This document shows positions 45,095 to 58,520 of a DNA stretch of 64,000 nt, piece by piece. Position numbers and translations under genes: made by a program. The stretch is from Cynocephalus volans (lineage: Eukaryota > Chordata > Mammalia > Dermoptera > Cynocephalidae): positions 27,131,577 through 27,195,576 of the forward strand of contig NC_084462.1 in the NCBI RefSeq assembly GCF_027409185.1, read 5' to 3'. The notes below the pieces were generated by a model. The model saw nothing but the letters and a program-made list of their open reading frames with translations, had not been told where the DNA came from and did no database searches. How positions within the stretch are numbered: position 1 is the stretch's first letter; the number at the start of each line of letters is the position of its first letter.

Positions 45095-45781
45095 TCTCTT
45101 TTCGGTTCTGATAATACTTGCTTGATATATTTAAGTGCTCCAATGTTGGGTGCATATATATTTACAAATGTCATATCCTCTTGATGATTTCAACCTTTTA
45201 TCATTATATAATAGCCTTCTTTGTCTCTCATGACAGTTTTTAACTTAAAGTCTGATTTGTGTAATATATCTATAGACACCCTGCTCTCTTTGAGTTACCA
45301 TTTGCATGGAATATCTTTTTCTGTCCCTTTACTTTCAGCCTATGTGTATCCTTAAAGCTACAGTGAGTCTCTCACAGGCTGCATATAGTTGTATCTTGAT
45401 TGTGGTGGTGGGTTTTAAAAATCCATTTAGCCACTCTATGTCTTTTAATAGGAGAATTTAATTTATTTACATTTAAAGTAATTATTGACAGGTAAGGACT
45501 TACTATTCATTGTTTTCTAATGGTTTTGTAGTTCCTTTGCTCCTTGCTGTTTTCCTTTGTGTTTAATAATTTTTTATGATGGTATGCTTTGATTCCTTTC
45601 TCTTTTGTGTATCTATTACAGGTTTTTTTCTTTGTGGTTACCATAAGGCTTACATAAGACATCTTGTAGTTATAACAGTCTATTTTAATATGATAACAAC
45701 CTAACCTCGAACACAGACAAAAACTCTACACTTTAACTTGTCCCACCCCACATTTAATGTTATTGATGTCATAATTTACAT

Positions 45782-47499
45782 TTTTAAAAACATTTATTTG
45801 TACATATTTGTGGGATACAGTGTGTTGTTTCAATACACACATTACCATACACTGATTCACTTAGGGTAGATAGCATAGCTTTGTACCTGTTAACCCACCA
45901 CTTCCCTATCTCCCTGTCCACCCTTCCCTCCTCCCTCTTAAGCTCTAGTAACCATTATTCTACTCTCTCCTTCTGTGAGAACCTGTTTTGTTTTGCTTTG
46001 TTTTTAAGATTCCACATATGAATGAGATCATGTGGTATTTGTCTTTCTGTGCCTGGCTTACTTCACTTAACATGATGGTCTCCAGTTCCATTCATATTGC
46101 TGCAAATGACAGTATTCCACTTTTTTATAGCTGAATGGTATTCCATTATGTATATATACCATAGTTTTTCCATCCATTCATCCACTGATGGGCATTTAAA
46201 TTGATTCCATTTCTTGGCTACTGTGAATAGAGTTGCAATAAACATGAGAGTGCAGGTGTCTCTTTGATATATTGATTTCTTTTCCTTTGGATACATAGCC
46301 AGTAGTGGGATTGGGTCATAAAGTAGTTCAATTTTTAGTTCTCGGAGGACCTTCATACTGTTTTTGACAATGCCTATACCAATTTACATTCCCACCAGCA
46401 ATAGCAATGCAGGAGATTTTCCTTTTCTTGGCATCCTAGCCAGCCTTTGTTATTTTTGGTTTGTTTTTTTTTTATAATAGACATTCTAACTGGAGTAAGA
46501 TGATATCTCATTGTAGTTTTAATTTGCATTTCCCTGATGAGTAGTGAAGTTGGGCATTTTTTCATGTACCTGTTAGCCATTTGTATGCCTTCCTTTGAGA
46601 AATGTCCACTCAGATCCTTTGCCCATTTTTTAATTGGGTTATTTGTTGTTTTGCTGTTGAGTTGTTTGGGTTCCTTATATATACTGGATATTAGCCCCTT
46701 GTCTGTGTGGAGTTTGCAAAGACTTTCTCCTATTTTGTAGGGTGTCTCTTCACTTTGTTGATTGCGTCCTTTCCTGTGCAGAAGCTTTTTCGTTTGATGT
46801 AGTCTCGTTTGTCTACTTTCACTTTATTTTCTGTTGCCTTTGCAGTCTTTTTCAAAAAAATCACTGCCCACTCCCATTTCATGTTGTATTCCTCTATATT
46901 TTCTTCTAGTAGTTTCATAGTTTGGGGACTTAAATTTAGGTATTTAATCCATTTTGAGTTGTTTCTGTGTATGGTGAGACATAGGAGTCTAGTTTCAGTC
47001 ACCTGTATGTGGATATCCAGTTTTCCCAGCACCATTTATTGAAAAGGCTGTCCTTTCCCCAGTGTATATTTTTGGCACCTTTTTTGAAAATCAATTGGTT
47101 GTAGATGCATGGATTTCTGAACTCTCTATTCTGTTCCATTAGTCAGTTTGTCTGTTTTTATGACAGTACATGCTGTTTTGATTACAATAGCTTTATAGTA
47201 TATTTTGAAGTCAGGTTGTTTGATGCCTCCAACTTCGTTCTTTTTGTTTAACATTGCTTTGGCTATATGGGGTTTTTTGTGGTTCCATACAAATTTTAAG
47301 GTTTTTTTTCTATTTCTGTGAAGAATGTCATCGGTGTTTTGATATGGATTGTGTTGAATCTGTAGATTGCTTTGGGTGATATGGACATTTTGATGATCTT
47401 AATTCATCCAACCCATGAATACAGGATATTTTTCCATTTATTTGTGCCCTTAATTTCTTTCCTATTTCATCATATTGGTGATATCACTTTCTTGAAAAA
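45782..47499 (-). mobile_element. 5'-truncated L1, minus strand, inserted in the old L1
   Basis: 3' end at the left ('aaacatttatttgtacatat'), ORF2 C-terminal frames on the minus strand (46,063-46,356, 46,374-46,580, 46,730-47,035). Target duplication 'tcataatttacat' at 45,769-45,781 against 'tcacaatttacat' at 47,500-47,512, one mismatch. Confidence 0.85.
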
Positions 47500-48298
47500 T
47501 CACAATTTACATCTTTTTATATTGTGCATACATTAACAAATTATTGTAGCTATAATTATTTTAATAGTTTTGTCTTTTAACTTTTATACTAAAGTTAAAC
47601 ATGAATTACATACCACCATTATAGTATTATTCTGAATTTGACTATATTCTTACCTTTAGAATGAGTTTTATACTTCTACATATTTCCATGTTGTTAGTGT
47701 CCTTTTATTTCAACATGAAGACTCCCATTTTTTATAAGGCATTTTTTATAAGGCAGGTGTAGTGGTGATGAACCCTCTCAGCTTTTGTTTTTCTGGGGAA
47801 GTCTTCATCTCTCCTTTATTTCTGAAGGACAGCTTTTCTGAGAGTAGTATTCCTTGTTGGCAGCTTTTCTTTTTTTTTCCTTCAGCACTTTGAATGTATC
47901 ATCCCATCTCTCCTGGCCTGCAAAATTTCTGTTGAGAAATCTGCTCATAGTCTTATTTGGGTTCCCTCATATGTGACAAGTTGATTTTCTCTTGCCGTTT
48001 TCAAAATTTTCTCTTTGTCTTTGATTTTTGAGAATTTGATTGCAATGTGTCTCAGTGGAGATTTACTTATGTTTAATCCATTTGGGGTTCTTTGGGCTTC
48101 ATGGATCTGGATGTTCATTTCCCTCTCCAGATGTGGAAGTTTTCTGTCATTATTTCTTAAATAAGTGTTCTTCCCCTTTCTCTTTCTTGCTCCTTCTGAG
48201 ATTTCTATAATACTTATACTTATTCACTTGGTAGTGTCCCATAAGTCCTGTAAACTTTCTTCACTTTTTATTCTTTTGTTGCTGTTCCTCTGACTGTA

Positions 48299-51200
48299 TA
48301 ATTATTTATTTATTTATTCATTTTTTATTGGAACATAGTTGATTGTACATGTCTGTGGGGTACAGTATTGAATATCAATACCTGTGTGCAATATGTGATG
48401 TTCAAATCAAGATAATTAGTATATTCAACATTATACAATGTAATGCATTTTCGTGGTCCTTTATCAATTCCTCCCTTACCCCAGTCCCCCTCCCCCATTC
48501 ATACCTCGGGTAATCTCAGTTCTGTTCTCTTCTTTTCAGAGTTCAATGTATTACTGTGATTGTTGTATCTTTCCTTTTTAAATTTGTTTTTGTTTGTTTG
48601 TTTTAGTTCCCACTTATAGGTGAGGACATGTGGTATTTCTTTCTGTGCCTAGCTTATTTTACTTAACATAATCTTATCTAAGTTCATCCACGTTGCTGCA
48701 AATGGCAGTATTTCATTCTTTTTTATGGCAGAGTAGTATTCCATTGTGTATATATACCACATTTTCCTTATCCAGTCATCTGTTAATGGACATTCAGGTT
48801 TATTCCAACTCTTGGCTATTGTAAATAGAGCTCCAGTAAACATGGGGGGCAGGTATCCCTTTGACACGATCATTTCCATTCCTTTATGTATATACCCTGA
48901 AGTGGAATTGCTGAATCATATGGCAGTTTATTTCTGTAGTTGTTTGAGGAAACTCCATACCATTTTCCATAATGGCTGTACCAATTTACAGTCCCACCAA
49001 CAGTGTAGGAGGGTTCCCTTTTCTCTATATCTTCTCCAGCATTTGTTATTCTCAGTCTTTTTGATAATATCCAGTCTAACTGGGGTGAGATGATATCTCA
49101 ATGTAGTTTCAATTTGCATTTTTCTGATGCTAAGTGATGTTAAGCATTTTTTCATGTGTTTGTTGGCAATTGGTATATCTTCCCTTGAGAAATGCCTATT
49201 CAGCTCCTTTGGCTATTTTTTCATGAGGTTACTGGGTCTTTTTACTGTTAAATTGTTTCAGTTCCTTGTATATTCTGAATATTAATCCTTTGTTGGATGC
49301 ATAGGTTGCAAATATTTTCTCCCACTCTCTGGGTTGTCTTTTCACTCTGTTGTCTCTTTCGTTGTGCAAAAGCTGTTTAGTTTGATATAATCCCATTGGT
49401 TTATTTTTGCTGCTCGTGCTTTTGGGGTCTTATTCATAAGGTCTTTGCCCAGTCCTAATTCCTGAAGTGTTTCTCCTATGCCCTGTCTTAGGAGTTTTAC
49501 AGTTTCAGGTCTTATATTTAAGTCTTTAATCCATTTTTGAGTTGATTTTGGTAAATGGTGAGAACGGGTCTAATTTCATTCTTCTACATGTGGATGTCCA
49601 GTTTTCCCAGCACCATTTATTGAAGAGGCAGTCTTTTCCCCAATGTATGTTCTTGGTGCCTTTGTTGAAGATCAGTTGGCTATAAGCATGTGGGTTGATT
49701 TCTGAGTTCTCTATTCTGTTCCGTTGGCCCATGTGTCTGTTTTTATGCCAGTACCATGCTGTTTTGGTTACTATAGCTTTGTATGTAGTTTAAAGTCAGG
49801 TAGTGTTATGCCTCTGTCTTTTTTTTTTTTGCTCAGGATTGCTTTGGCTACTTGTGGTCTTTTGTTCTTCCATATGAATGTTAGGATTGTTTTTTCTATT
49901 TCTGTGAAGAATGTCATTGTTATTTTGATAGGGATTGCATTATCTGAAGATTGCTTTGGGTAGTATGGATATTTTCACAATGTTAATTTTTCCAATCCCA
50001 GAGCATAGGATATCTTTCCATTTTTTTGTTTCCTCTTTAATTCCTTTCAACAGTGAGATTTCTTACCTCCTTCATTAACTTTATTTCTAGGTATTTTGGT
50101 TTTTTGGTGACTATTGTAAATGGGCTAGATTTCTTGATTTATTTCTCTGCTAGTTCATTGTTGGAGTATAAAAATACTACTGATTTTTTCATACTGAGTT
50201 TGAGTCCTGATACTTTACTGAAATCATTTATCAACTCTAAGAGGTTTTTTTGTAGAGTCTTTAGGCTTTTCTGTATGTAGGATCATGTCATCTGCAAACA
50301 GGGACAATTTGACTTTGTCTTTTCCAATCTGGATGCCCTTTATTTCTCTTGCCTCATTGCTCTGGCTAGTACTTCCAATATTTTGGTAAATAGGAGAGGT
50401 GAGAGTGGGCATCCTGCCTTGTTCCTGTTCCTAAGTAGAACAACTTTTCTCCATTTGGAATGATATTGGCAGTGGATTTGTCATGTATAGCTTTTATTGT
50501 GTTGAGATACTTTCCTTCTGTACTTAAGTTGCTGGGAGTCTTTATCATGAAGGGATATTGAGTTTTGTCAAATGTTTTTTTTATGCATCTATTTATATAA
50601 TCATATGGTTTATGTCCTTGATTTTGTTGATGTGGTGTAACACATTTATTGACTTGCTCATCTTGAACCATCCTTGCATCCTTGGGATAAATTCCACTTA
50701 ATCATGGTATATATATATTTTTGATGATTTGCTGTATTCTATTTGCTAATATTTTATTGAGGATTTTTGCATCTATGTTTATCCAAGATATTGGCCTATA
50801 GTTTTCTTTTTTGTTTTTCTATCTTTGTCTGGTTTTTGTATCAGAGTGATGCTGGCCTCATAGAATAAGTTTGGGAGAATTGTCTCTGTTTCAACTTTTA
50901 GAAAAGTTTGAAGAGAATTGGTAATAATTACTCATTAAAAATTTGGTAGAATTCAGCAGTATAACCATTTGGTCTTGGGATTTTCTTTGTTGGGAGACTG
51001 CTGATTATTGCTTCAATCTTTATTGGTTTGTTCAGGTTTTCTATGTCTTCTTGGTTCAGTCTTGGTAGTTTGTATGTGCCCAGAAATTTGTCCATTTCCT
51101 CCATGTTTTCAAATTTGTTGGTGTATAGTGGTCTACAATAGTCTCTAATGATTATTTGTATTTCTGGGGTATTGGTTGTAATATATCCTTTTTTGTTTCT

Positions 51201-52971
51201 AATTTTTGTTATTTGAGTCTTCTCTCTTCTTTTTTCCAGTTAGCCTAACTAATGGTTCATTTGTCTTCTCAAAAAATAAACTTTTTACTTCATTGATCCT
51301 TTGTTTAATTTTTGGGGTCTCTATTTCATTTAGTTCTGCTCTGATCATAATTATTCCTTTCTATCTACTAATTTTGGGATTGGATTGTTCTTGTTTATCT
51401 AATTCTTTGAGGTGTAATGTTAGGTTGTTTATTTGAAATCTTTCTATTCTTTTGATGTAAGTGTTTATTATGATAAACTTTCCTCAGTACTCCCCTGCAG
51501 TATCTCACAGGTTTTGGTATGATGTTTTCATTTTCATTAGTTTCTGTTTGCATGGTATATCTTTTTCGATCTTTTCATTCTTAGTCTTTGTGTGTCTTTT
51601 CAGGTGAGTCTCTTGAAGACAGCATATAGTTGGGCCTAACTTTTAATCCAATCAGTCAGTCTGTGTCTTTTGAGTGGGGAATTTAATTCATTTACATTTA
51701 GGGTTATTATTGAAAGGTATTGACTTACTTCTCATTTTATCAATTTTTGTTTGGATGTTTTAAATCTTTTTGTACATTTCCTCCTTCAGATCCTGGATAC
51801 TTTTTCTCATTTTGTTGTGTCATCTGAGTCTTGTATCTACTTGAGTTTCTTTAAGATTGTTGCTTGGAATTCCTTTTCAGTCATTTCAAGGACTTTCTGC
51901 TCTGTAGGGTCTGGTACTTGAGGATTATTATATTCTTTTGATGGTGTCATATTTTCTTGTTTTTTCATATTTCCAGTATCTCTACATTGGAGTCCAGTCA
52001 TCTGGTAAAGCAGTTCTTTTTTCCTAGTACTCTGGAATGGGCTTTGAGAGGGAGTTCCTCTTGTAGATGTGTTTTATAATGACCATTGAGTGTGATGTTT
52101 TAGTATTGGTCCCAGGTAGTCTCCATGTGGGTAATTGAGCTTAATTCAGTGATGGAATTATGTGTCAGTGTCTCCATGGCCTAATCCATGGCATTTAGTG
52201 ATTCCTTGCTGAGATTGGTGACACCATATTGGTTCATCCAGGACATAGGCAAGCTCTTGAGTTCTTTGGGGAAGTGCCTCTGTGTCCTGTCACTCTTTGG
52301 CTGGGTGGGTGACCCAGGGAGTCACCCTGGCTAGCTCTCTGTGACCCTGATGGATTGACTGGGGTATACTGGTGACCTTAATTAGAATGGATGACTCTGG
52401 GTGCATTCTTTTTCTTCTTTCCTACAGGCAGAGGCTCCTCCTAGTATCTTGCTTCCCCCAGTTGGGGGATGGTCTGGTGGTGATTGGGAATTTTCTTCCT
52501 TACTGTTTTTGGGATCCTAAGTTTCTGTACCCTCAGGGGTTCTGTGTGTCTCTCCCCAGATGAAGGCAGTCTTGTGGGCTGTGCATGTACCTCCTAACCC
52601 CAGTTGTGCTACCACTTTGGCAGTGTAATTCCACCTGTGGGTTGGGCCACTGGGTCACAAGTCTGCACTCTCTCACCTCTTTCCCTGGGCTCCATTGGTG
52701 ACTCTCTTTCTGATTATGCTGATGAGTGGTCAGCAGGCCACTTATAAGGCTTCAGTGGCTGCTGGAGTGGCAGTGAGCTGCCCTTGTGTTGGCAGTTGTG
52801 GTGGTGGTTGTCACTGACCACTTGCTCAGTGGTGTCTGTGGCAGCAGCAGGGAGTGCTGCTGCTGGAGGGATGGATGGCAAGCTGGTGCTGTCAGTCAGG
52901 GCTGGGTGGCAGGCAGGGCCTCTTGCCAGGGTCCAGTGAGGTGAGCAGGTTTGCTGTTGCCATCAGACAGG
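48299..52971 (-). mobile_element. L1 of about 4.7 kb, minus strand, inserted in the old L1
   Basis: 3' UTR at the left ('ggaacatagttgattgtaca'), ORF2 frames on the minus strand (48,649-48,879, 48,928-49,155, 49,526-49,732, 50,224-50,412, 50,366-50,671), then upstream L1 sequence to 52,971. The candidate duplication 'ctgactgta' is at 48,290-48,298 and 52,972-52,980. The host L1 reads on with 'atttcaagtgacctatctat'. RT box present as FADDMIL at about 50,290. Confidence 0.75.
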
Positions 52972-53429
52972 CTGACTGTAATTTCAAGTGACCTATCTAT
53001 CTTCGAGCACTCTGATTCTTTCTTCTACTTAATTGAACCTTCTGTTGAAGCACTCTATGAAGTGTCTCAGTTCAGTCATTGTGTTCTTCAGCTCCAGAAT
53101 TTCTGTTGGTTCTCTTTAATAATTTCTATCTCTTTGCCAAACTTTTAATTTTGTGTATGAATTGCTGCCCTGTTTTTGTTTAGTTGACTATCTGTGTACT
53201 CTTGTAGATTACTGAATTTCTTTAAGACAATTATTTTAAATCATTTGTCAAGCAGTTTGCAGCTCTTCATTTCTTTAGAGTCATTTGCTGGTGCTTTATT
53301 TTTTTCCTTTGATGGTGTAATGTTTCTCTGATTGTGATCCTTATGGCCCTGCACTGGCATTTGTGCTTTTGAGGAAGTAGGCAACACTTCCAGTCTTTAC
53401 AGACTGACTTCAGCAAGGAAATCCTTTTC

Positions 53430-53880
53430 AGTCAGCCCACCAGCGATTCTGGCAGGGTCCATAGGTAGACTTGCTGCTGGAGTTCTCTGGCAAGCTGGCC
53501 TAGTGTGTGGGTCAACAGAAGGTAGGCCTGGCACCTGGATCCACTGGAATGAGCCTGGAGCTTGGCTCCACATGGGCTGCCCTTGAGCCTGGGCCTGCAG
53601 GAATAGGCCTGGAATCTGGATCCTGAAGGGGCAGCCTGCAGCTGGGGTAAGCCTTGAGCCTGAGGCTGCAGGGGACAGCCTGGCACTAAGGCAGATCTGG
53701 TACTTGAGTACACAGGAATGGGCCTGGTCCTGAGTCTGTGGGAGATGGCCTGGCACAGGGGTCCACTGGGGCAAGACAGGGTTTGAGCCTGAGTCCGTGG
53801 AGTCTTTGGCACTGAAGTGAGTGCATAGCCTTAGTCTGTGAGGGTGAGCCTGGATCCTGGGTCTAGCCAGGTGTGCAGCA
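53430..53880. repeat. Degenerate minisatellite, about 30-40 bp period
   Basis: Repeated variants of 'gagcctgg..cctgg.tcc' and 'ctgcagg...cagcctgg', roughly a dozen imperfect units. Both long minus-strand frames here (53,397-53,774 and 53,432-53,812) are Pro/Gln/Ser-rich products of the repeat. It sits in the 5' region of the old minus-strand L1, where such repeats are known in some L1 families. Confidence 0.65.
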
Positions 53881-56800
53881 CCATTTGTTGAAGACTACTC
53901 TTCCTCCATTGAATTGCTTTTGCACCTTGGTTGGCCACATTTCTATGGGACTATTTCTGGGGTCTATACAAGAGTACTTCAAAAAGTTCTTGGAAAAATT
54001 GAATTAAAAAATAATGTAAATCCTTCCATAAACTTTAAAAAAAAAACCCTCATATTCTGTTTCTTTTGTTCCATAAATACAATCGAGTTTTTAAAATTTA
54101 TTTTTTATTGAGATACAATTTACATTCCATATCACCATCAATTTGTATGTTGCTTACTAATGAAATTGAGTGTTTTTTCCATATACTTATTGGCCATTTG
54201 TATATATTCTCTGAAGAAATGTCTATTCAAATCTTTTGGCTTTTGTCTTTTTAGTGTTAACTTTTAAGAGTTCTTTATATATTTAGATATATGATATGCA
54301 AATACTTTCTCCAGTTCTGTGAATTGTCTTTTCACTTTCTCGACAGTGCCTTTTGATGCACAAAAGTTTCTAATTTTTATGAAGTAGAATTTATCTATTT
54401 TTTCTTTGGTCGTTTGGGCTTTTGGTGTCATATTTAAGAAACCATTGCCCAGTTCAAGGTCATGAAGATTTGTATTTGTTTTGTTCTTACATTTATATAT
54501 TTGGACCCTTTTAAGTTAACTTTTTATGACATGAAATAGGTATAAGTGGCTTTTGTTTGTTCATTTTGTTTTCTGAGACCTTGCTAAACTCATTTATCAC
54601 TTCTAGGGTTTTTAAAAACAAAATAGATTGTAAGAAAATCCTTGGGACTTTCTTGTTTAAGTAGACAATTGTGTCATCTGCAAACAGGAACAGTTTTATT
54701 TCTTCCTTTTTAAAATCTGTATGCCTTTTATTTCCTTTTCTTACTTTATTATTGTACTAGCTAGAACTCCAAATACTATCTTGAATAAGACTGATGAGAG
54801 TGAACATTCTTGCTTTGTCCCCAGCTGTAGGAGAAGCATTCAGTCTTGCACCATTAAATATAGTGTTAGCTGTAGGTTTGGGGGATTTTCGGGGGTAGAT
54901 TTATTTTATCAATTTGAGGAAGTTCTCCTACATGTTTATTTTTCTGAGAGTTTTAATCATAAGTTGATGTTCAATTCTCTCAAATGCTTTTTCTGTATTG
55001 ATTAATATGATTATGTGATTATATCAATATGATTATAAGTATGTGATTTTTCTCCTCTAGTCTGTTAATATGTTCTCTATTCATATTAATATGATTAATA
55101 GGAGTATGTGATTTTTCTTCTCTCATCAGTGACTATGGTGTATTACATTGATTGACTTATAAATATTGAGTTTGTCTTGCATCCTTGGAATAAATCTCAC
55201 TTATAGTATTTAATTCTTTTTATATATTGCTAAACTCTATTTGCAAACTTTTGTTAAGAATTTTTGTGTCTATCTTCATGAGAGATATTGATCTGTACTT
55301 TCTTTTTTTCTCTTCTTTTTCCTTTCTTTTCTTTCTTTTTTCCTGTCTTTGCTGGTTTTGGTGTCTGGGTAATACCACATAAAATGAAACGAGAAGTGTT
55401 GCTTCCATTTCTATTTTCTGGAAGAGTCTGAGTGGAATTGATGTTAATACTTCTTCACATGTTTGGTAGAATTCTCCAGTGAAAACATCTGGGCCTGGAG
55501 ATTTCTTCTGTGTGAGTTTTTAAATTACAAATTTCCTTAATAGTTATAGGGCTATTCAAATTATCTATTTCATATTGGGTGAGTTATAGTGTTCTGCGTT
55601 TTTTAAAGAAATTGATTCATTTCATCTAAGTTTGTGAATTTATATGCATACATGTGATCCTAATATTCCCTCATTATCTTTTTGAAGTCTTCAGGGTCTG
55701 AAGTGGTTTCCCCTGTTTTATTCCTAAATTTTGTAATTTGTATCATCTCTTTTCTTTGTCAGTCTTACTAAAGATTTGTCAATTGCATTGATCTTTTCAA
55801 AGAACCAGCTTTTTGGTTGCATTGATGTTTCCCTATTGTTTTTCTGTTTTCTATTTCATTCATTTCTGCTTTTTATAATTTCTTCCTTTTTGCTTGCTTT
55901 GGGTTTATTCTGCTCTTATTTTTCTAATTTCTTCAGGTAGGATCTTAGATTATTGATTTGAGACTTTTCCTTTTTTCTAATGTAAGCATTTAGTGCTATA
56001 AGTTTCCCTCTCAGCACTGGTTTAGCTATGTCTCACACATTTTAATATGTTGTAGTTTTATTTTCATTCAGTGAAATATATATTTTTTTCATTTTCCTTG
56101 AGACTTCCTCTTTGATCCATGAGTTACCTTAAATCTACTGTTTAGATTCCAAGTGTTTGGAGATTTGTCTGTTATCTTTCTGTTGATTTATAGTGATTCC
56201 ATGTGGTCAGGAAGTGCATTCTATATGATTTTAATTTTTTTAAATGTGAGGTTTGTTTTATGGCTCAGGATATATGGTGTAACTTGGTATATACTCATTG
56301 GGCACTTGAAAAGAATGTATATTCAGCTGTTGTTGGGTGGAGTGTTCCACTCAATGAGATCCTGTTGGTTGATCTATTGTTGAGTTCTTACATATCTTTG
56401 CTGACTTCCTATATAGCTCTTCTATCAGTTGTTGAGAGAGGGATTTTGAGAGCTCAAAAATTATTGCAGATTTCTCTATTTCTTCTTTCTTTCTTTTTTT
56501 TTTTCTTCTCTCATTTCTAACAGTTTTTGCTTCACATATTTTGAAGCTCTGTTATTTGGTGCGTAAACGTTTAGCATTACTATGTCTTCTTGGTGGATTG
56601 ACCCTTTTATCATTATGTAATGTCTCTTGCTGTCACTGGTAATTTTCTTTCCTCTGAAGTCTATGTTGAAAGGAATAAAATTCAGCACCAGTTAAAGGAT
56701 GAGACACAAACACAGGGCAGCTCGCTGGAGAAGGTTTTTTATTCAGTGGGCACATCTGCTTTTATAGGGTTAGAAGAGAGCTGATAGGTTTGCTGAGGAC

Positions 56801-57160
56801 ATGGGGCGTTCAGGGATTGGATGGATTGTGTTGCTAAGGGGCCAGGAGCAGGGAGCCTGTGCTGATTGGTGTGCGATTCATGCCGGCGGGAAGGTATTGT
56901 GGCACTGGGGGGAAGGAGAAGGTGGAAGAGAAGGGTAGCCAGCGCCATGATGGGGCGTGGCCGAAAGGGTTATGTTATCTAATATGAATATAGCCAGTGC
57001 TTCTTTTAACTAATATTTGAATGCTCTATCTTTTCCCACCTTTTACTTTGAACCTACCTATATCATTATTTTAAAAGTGAGTTTCTTATAGACAGCATAT
57101 AGGGAAATGATTTTTTTTAAAAAACCCATTCTGCCAATATTTAGATTATTTACAGTGGGG
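53880..57160 (-). mobile_element. Another old L1, minus strand, split by a solo LTR
   Basis: Antisense ORF2 material: 'agcaccatttgttgaagact', 'tgtgtcatctgcaaacagga', 'ctcaaatgctttttctgtat', 'ttgtcaattgcattgatctt'. It continues after the LTR with 'gaatatagccagtgcttctt' to about 57,150. Near 53,965-54,030 'agtacttcaaaaagttcttg' resembles one arm of a small MITE, too partial to call. Confidence 0.7.
56668..56970 (-). mobile_element. Solo LTR, minus strand
   Basis: On the minus strand it shows, in order, CCAAT-type boxes, CCCTATAAAAGC, TGAATAAAAAACC and an end in CA ('attttattcctttca'). Target duplication TATGTT at 56,662-56,667 and 56,971-56,976. Its 5' end reads ACCC, not TG, so the terminus is altered. 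Family not named; a 6-bp duplication and the short compact LTR fit an ERV1-like or ERVK-like element. Confidence 0.75.
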
Positions 57161-58250
57161 AGAAATACCTTGTTACTGCCAGGTAGGGATGAAAGTTCTG
57201 GCTCCCCAGCTTAAGAGGATGGCTAAAGGAAGTTCTTTAAACAGAAAGGAAATGATGAAAGAAGGAATCTTGGAAATGTGTGACCAATAATTTAGGCAAA
57301 AATGTAGCATTCCACTAGGTTGGGCTAGATCTTCAAAGAGAGCTGAGATTAGGATATATGGATTCTCTGGTTGCTGCACAGTGCCACGTACTCAGCTAAA
57401 TTGAAACTGGCTAGGAAATCCCCACAGCCACCTGGCAGCTAACAGACAAGAGATCATGTAGGGAAGATGGCAGTTTAGAAGACATTACATGTGAATAATG
57501 GCTATTATTACTTGGCATTAAGGAAGCACTTATTTCTCAAAGTCCAGTCTTCCTAACTTATTATTTCAGCCCTTACATGATGATTGATGATTTAGATTGA
57601 GCTTCCTCAGAAATAGGCCTCGAGATGAGAATTTGCATGTAATATGTTTTTGAAGTGAGACAGAGGAGGAAAAGCAGGCAGTAAGTGCGTATTATCAAGC
57701 ACGTTAACACTGTGGGCATCTGAGTGTAATCTTGTTGGGGAACTCTGGAAAGTGATGTGGAACACAGGCCTCAGAGTTAACAGGACTCAAGGGGTGAGGG
57801 AGCAGAGGTATTTATACACCAGCTCCATCCAGGTAGTCAGGTGCTGATGGCTGATGGGGTGGGGGAGGCGAGGTGTTAATTCTCCAACACTTCCTGCCTG
57901 CCTTGTACAAGGTCAGAGTGGGCCACCAGATTGTAGATTCTGTACGCTGGGGGGTGGGGGGTGGGGGGGGAAGGGATACAATGGTAAGGCCTGAGGGCAT
58001 ATGGGTGGGGCACTGACAACATTTGCTTCACTGGATCAGGCTCCAGCTTACTTTTCCACACCACCAAACACACTGGGCCACTCTGCTTTCCTGAGTGAAT
58101 ATGTGACAGCCTCTATCTCACTGCGGTCCTCCAAACAGTAATTTCCTTCCATCTCCAGAATGGCCGACATATGTCCTCTCCATTCCTTGGCTGGAACATC
58201 CTTTCTCCACTCCTAGAATCTCTCTGCTAAGGTTCTGCTTGCCAAACTAT
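57160..58250. other. Intergenic, old unclassified repeats
   Basis: 57,590-57,850 resembles 4,815-5,000 and may be a shared ancient repeat. A G-run tract lies at about 57,947-57,970. No gene is supported. Confidence 0.4.
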
Positions 58251-58254
58251 ACTT

Positions 58255-58520
58255 AAATGCCAAAACTCCTCTTCCATTTGATAAGAATGTCAAGGTCATG
58301 TTTTCCATGGGGCCTTTGTGATTTCTGCCATGTCCCCAAACAGCAGCAGCCTCTCTCACCTCTGGAGGACTCTGGCATCTTTTGTTCTCCCTCTGTGGTG
58401 CTTGTTTACAATTATAATGTAATTAGTGATGCTCTTAGCTCTGCTACCAGACTGCAGGCTCCTTGAGGTCAGGGGTTCAGCTATCTTTGCACAAATGAAG
58501 AACTCAGTAAACATTTGTGA
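58255..58520 (+). mobile_element. L2 3'-end fragment
   Basis: 'accagactgcaggctccttg', 'aggtcaggggttcagctatc' and 'aactcagtaaacatttgtga' follow L2 order. Confidence 0.7.

Larger units (their letters stand above)
41180..53880 (-). mobile_element. Large old L1, minus strand, host of a nest of insertions
   Basis: Reads from its 3' end at about 41,200 ('accattccactctctgtttc') to its 5' region at about 53,880. Separate pieces are 41,180-41,917, 42,316-44,788, 45,110-45,781, 47,500-48,298 and 52,972-53,880. They read in the expected L1 order once the insertions at 41,918, 44,789, 45,782 and 48,299 are taken out. ORF2 remnants on the minus strand are all broken. (CA)n is at about 41,570-41,608. Confidence 0.75.

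Noticed and set aside
53397-53812. Proline-rich frames of about 125 residues on the minus strand
   Set aside because: Produced by the minisatellite repeat in two frames at once.
53965-54030. MITE with inverted ends
   Set aside because: Only one clear arm is visible; the second arm is too diverged to support a call.
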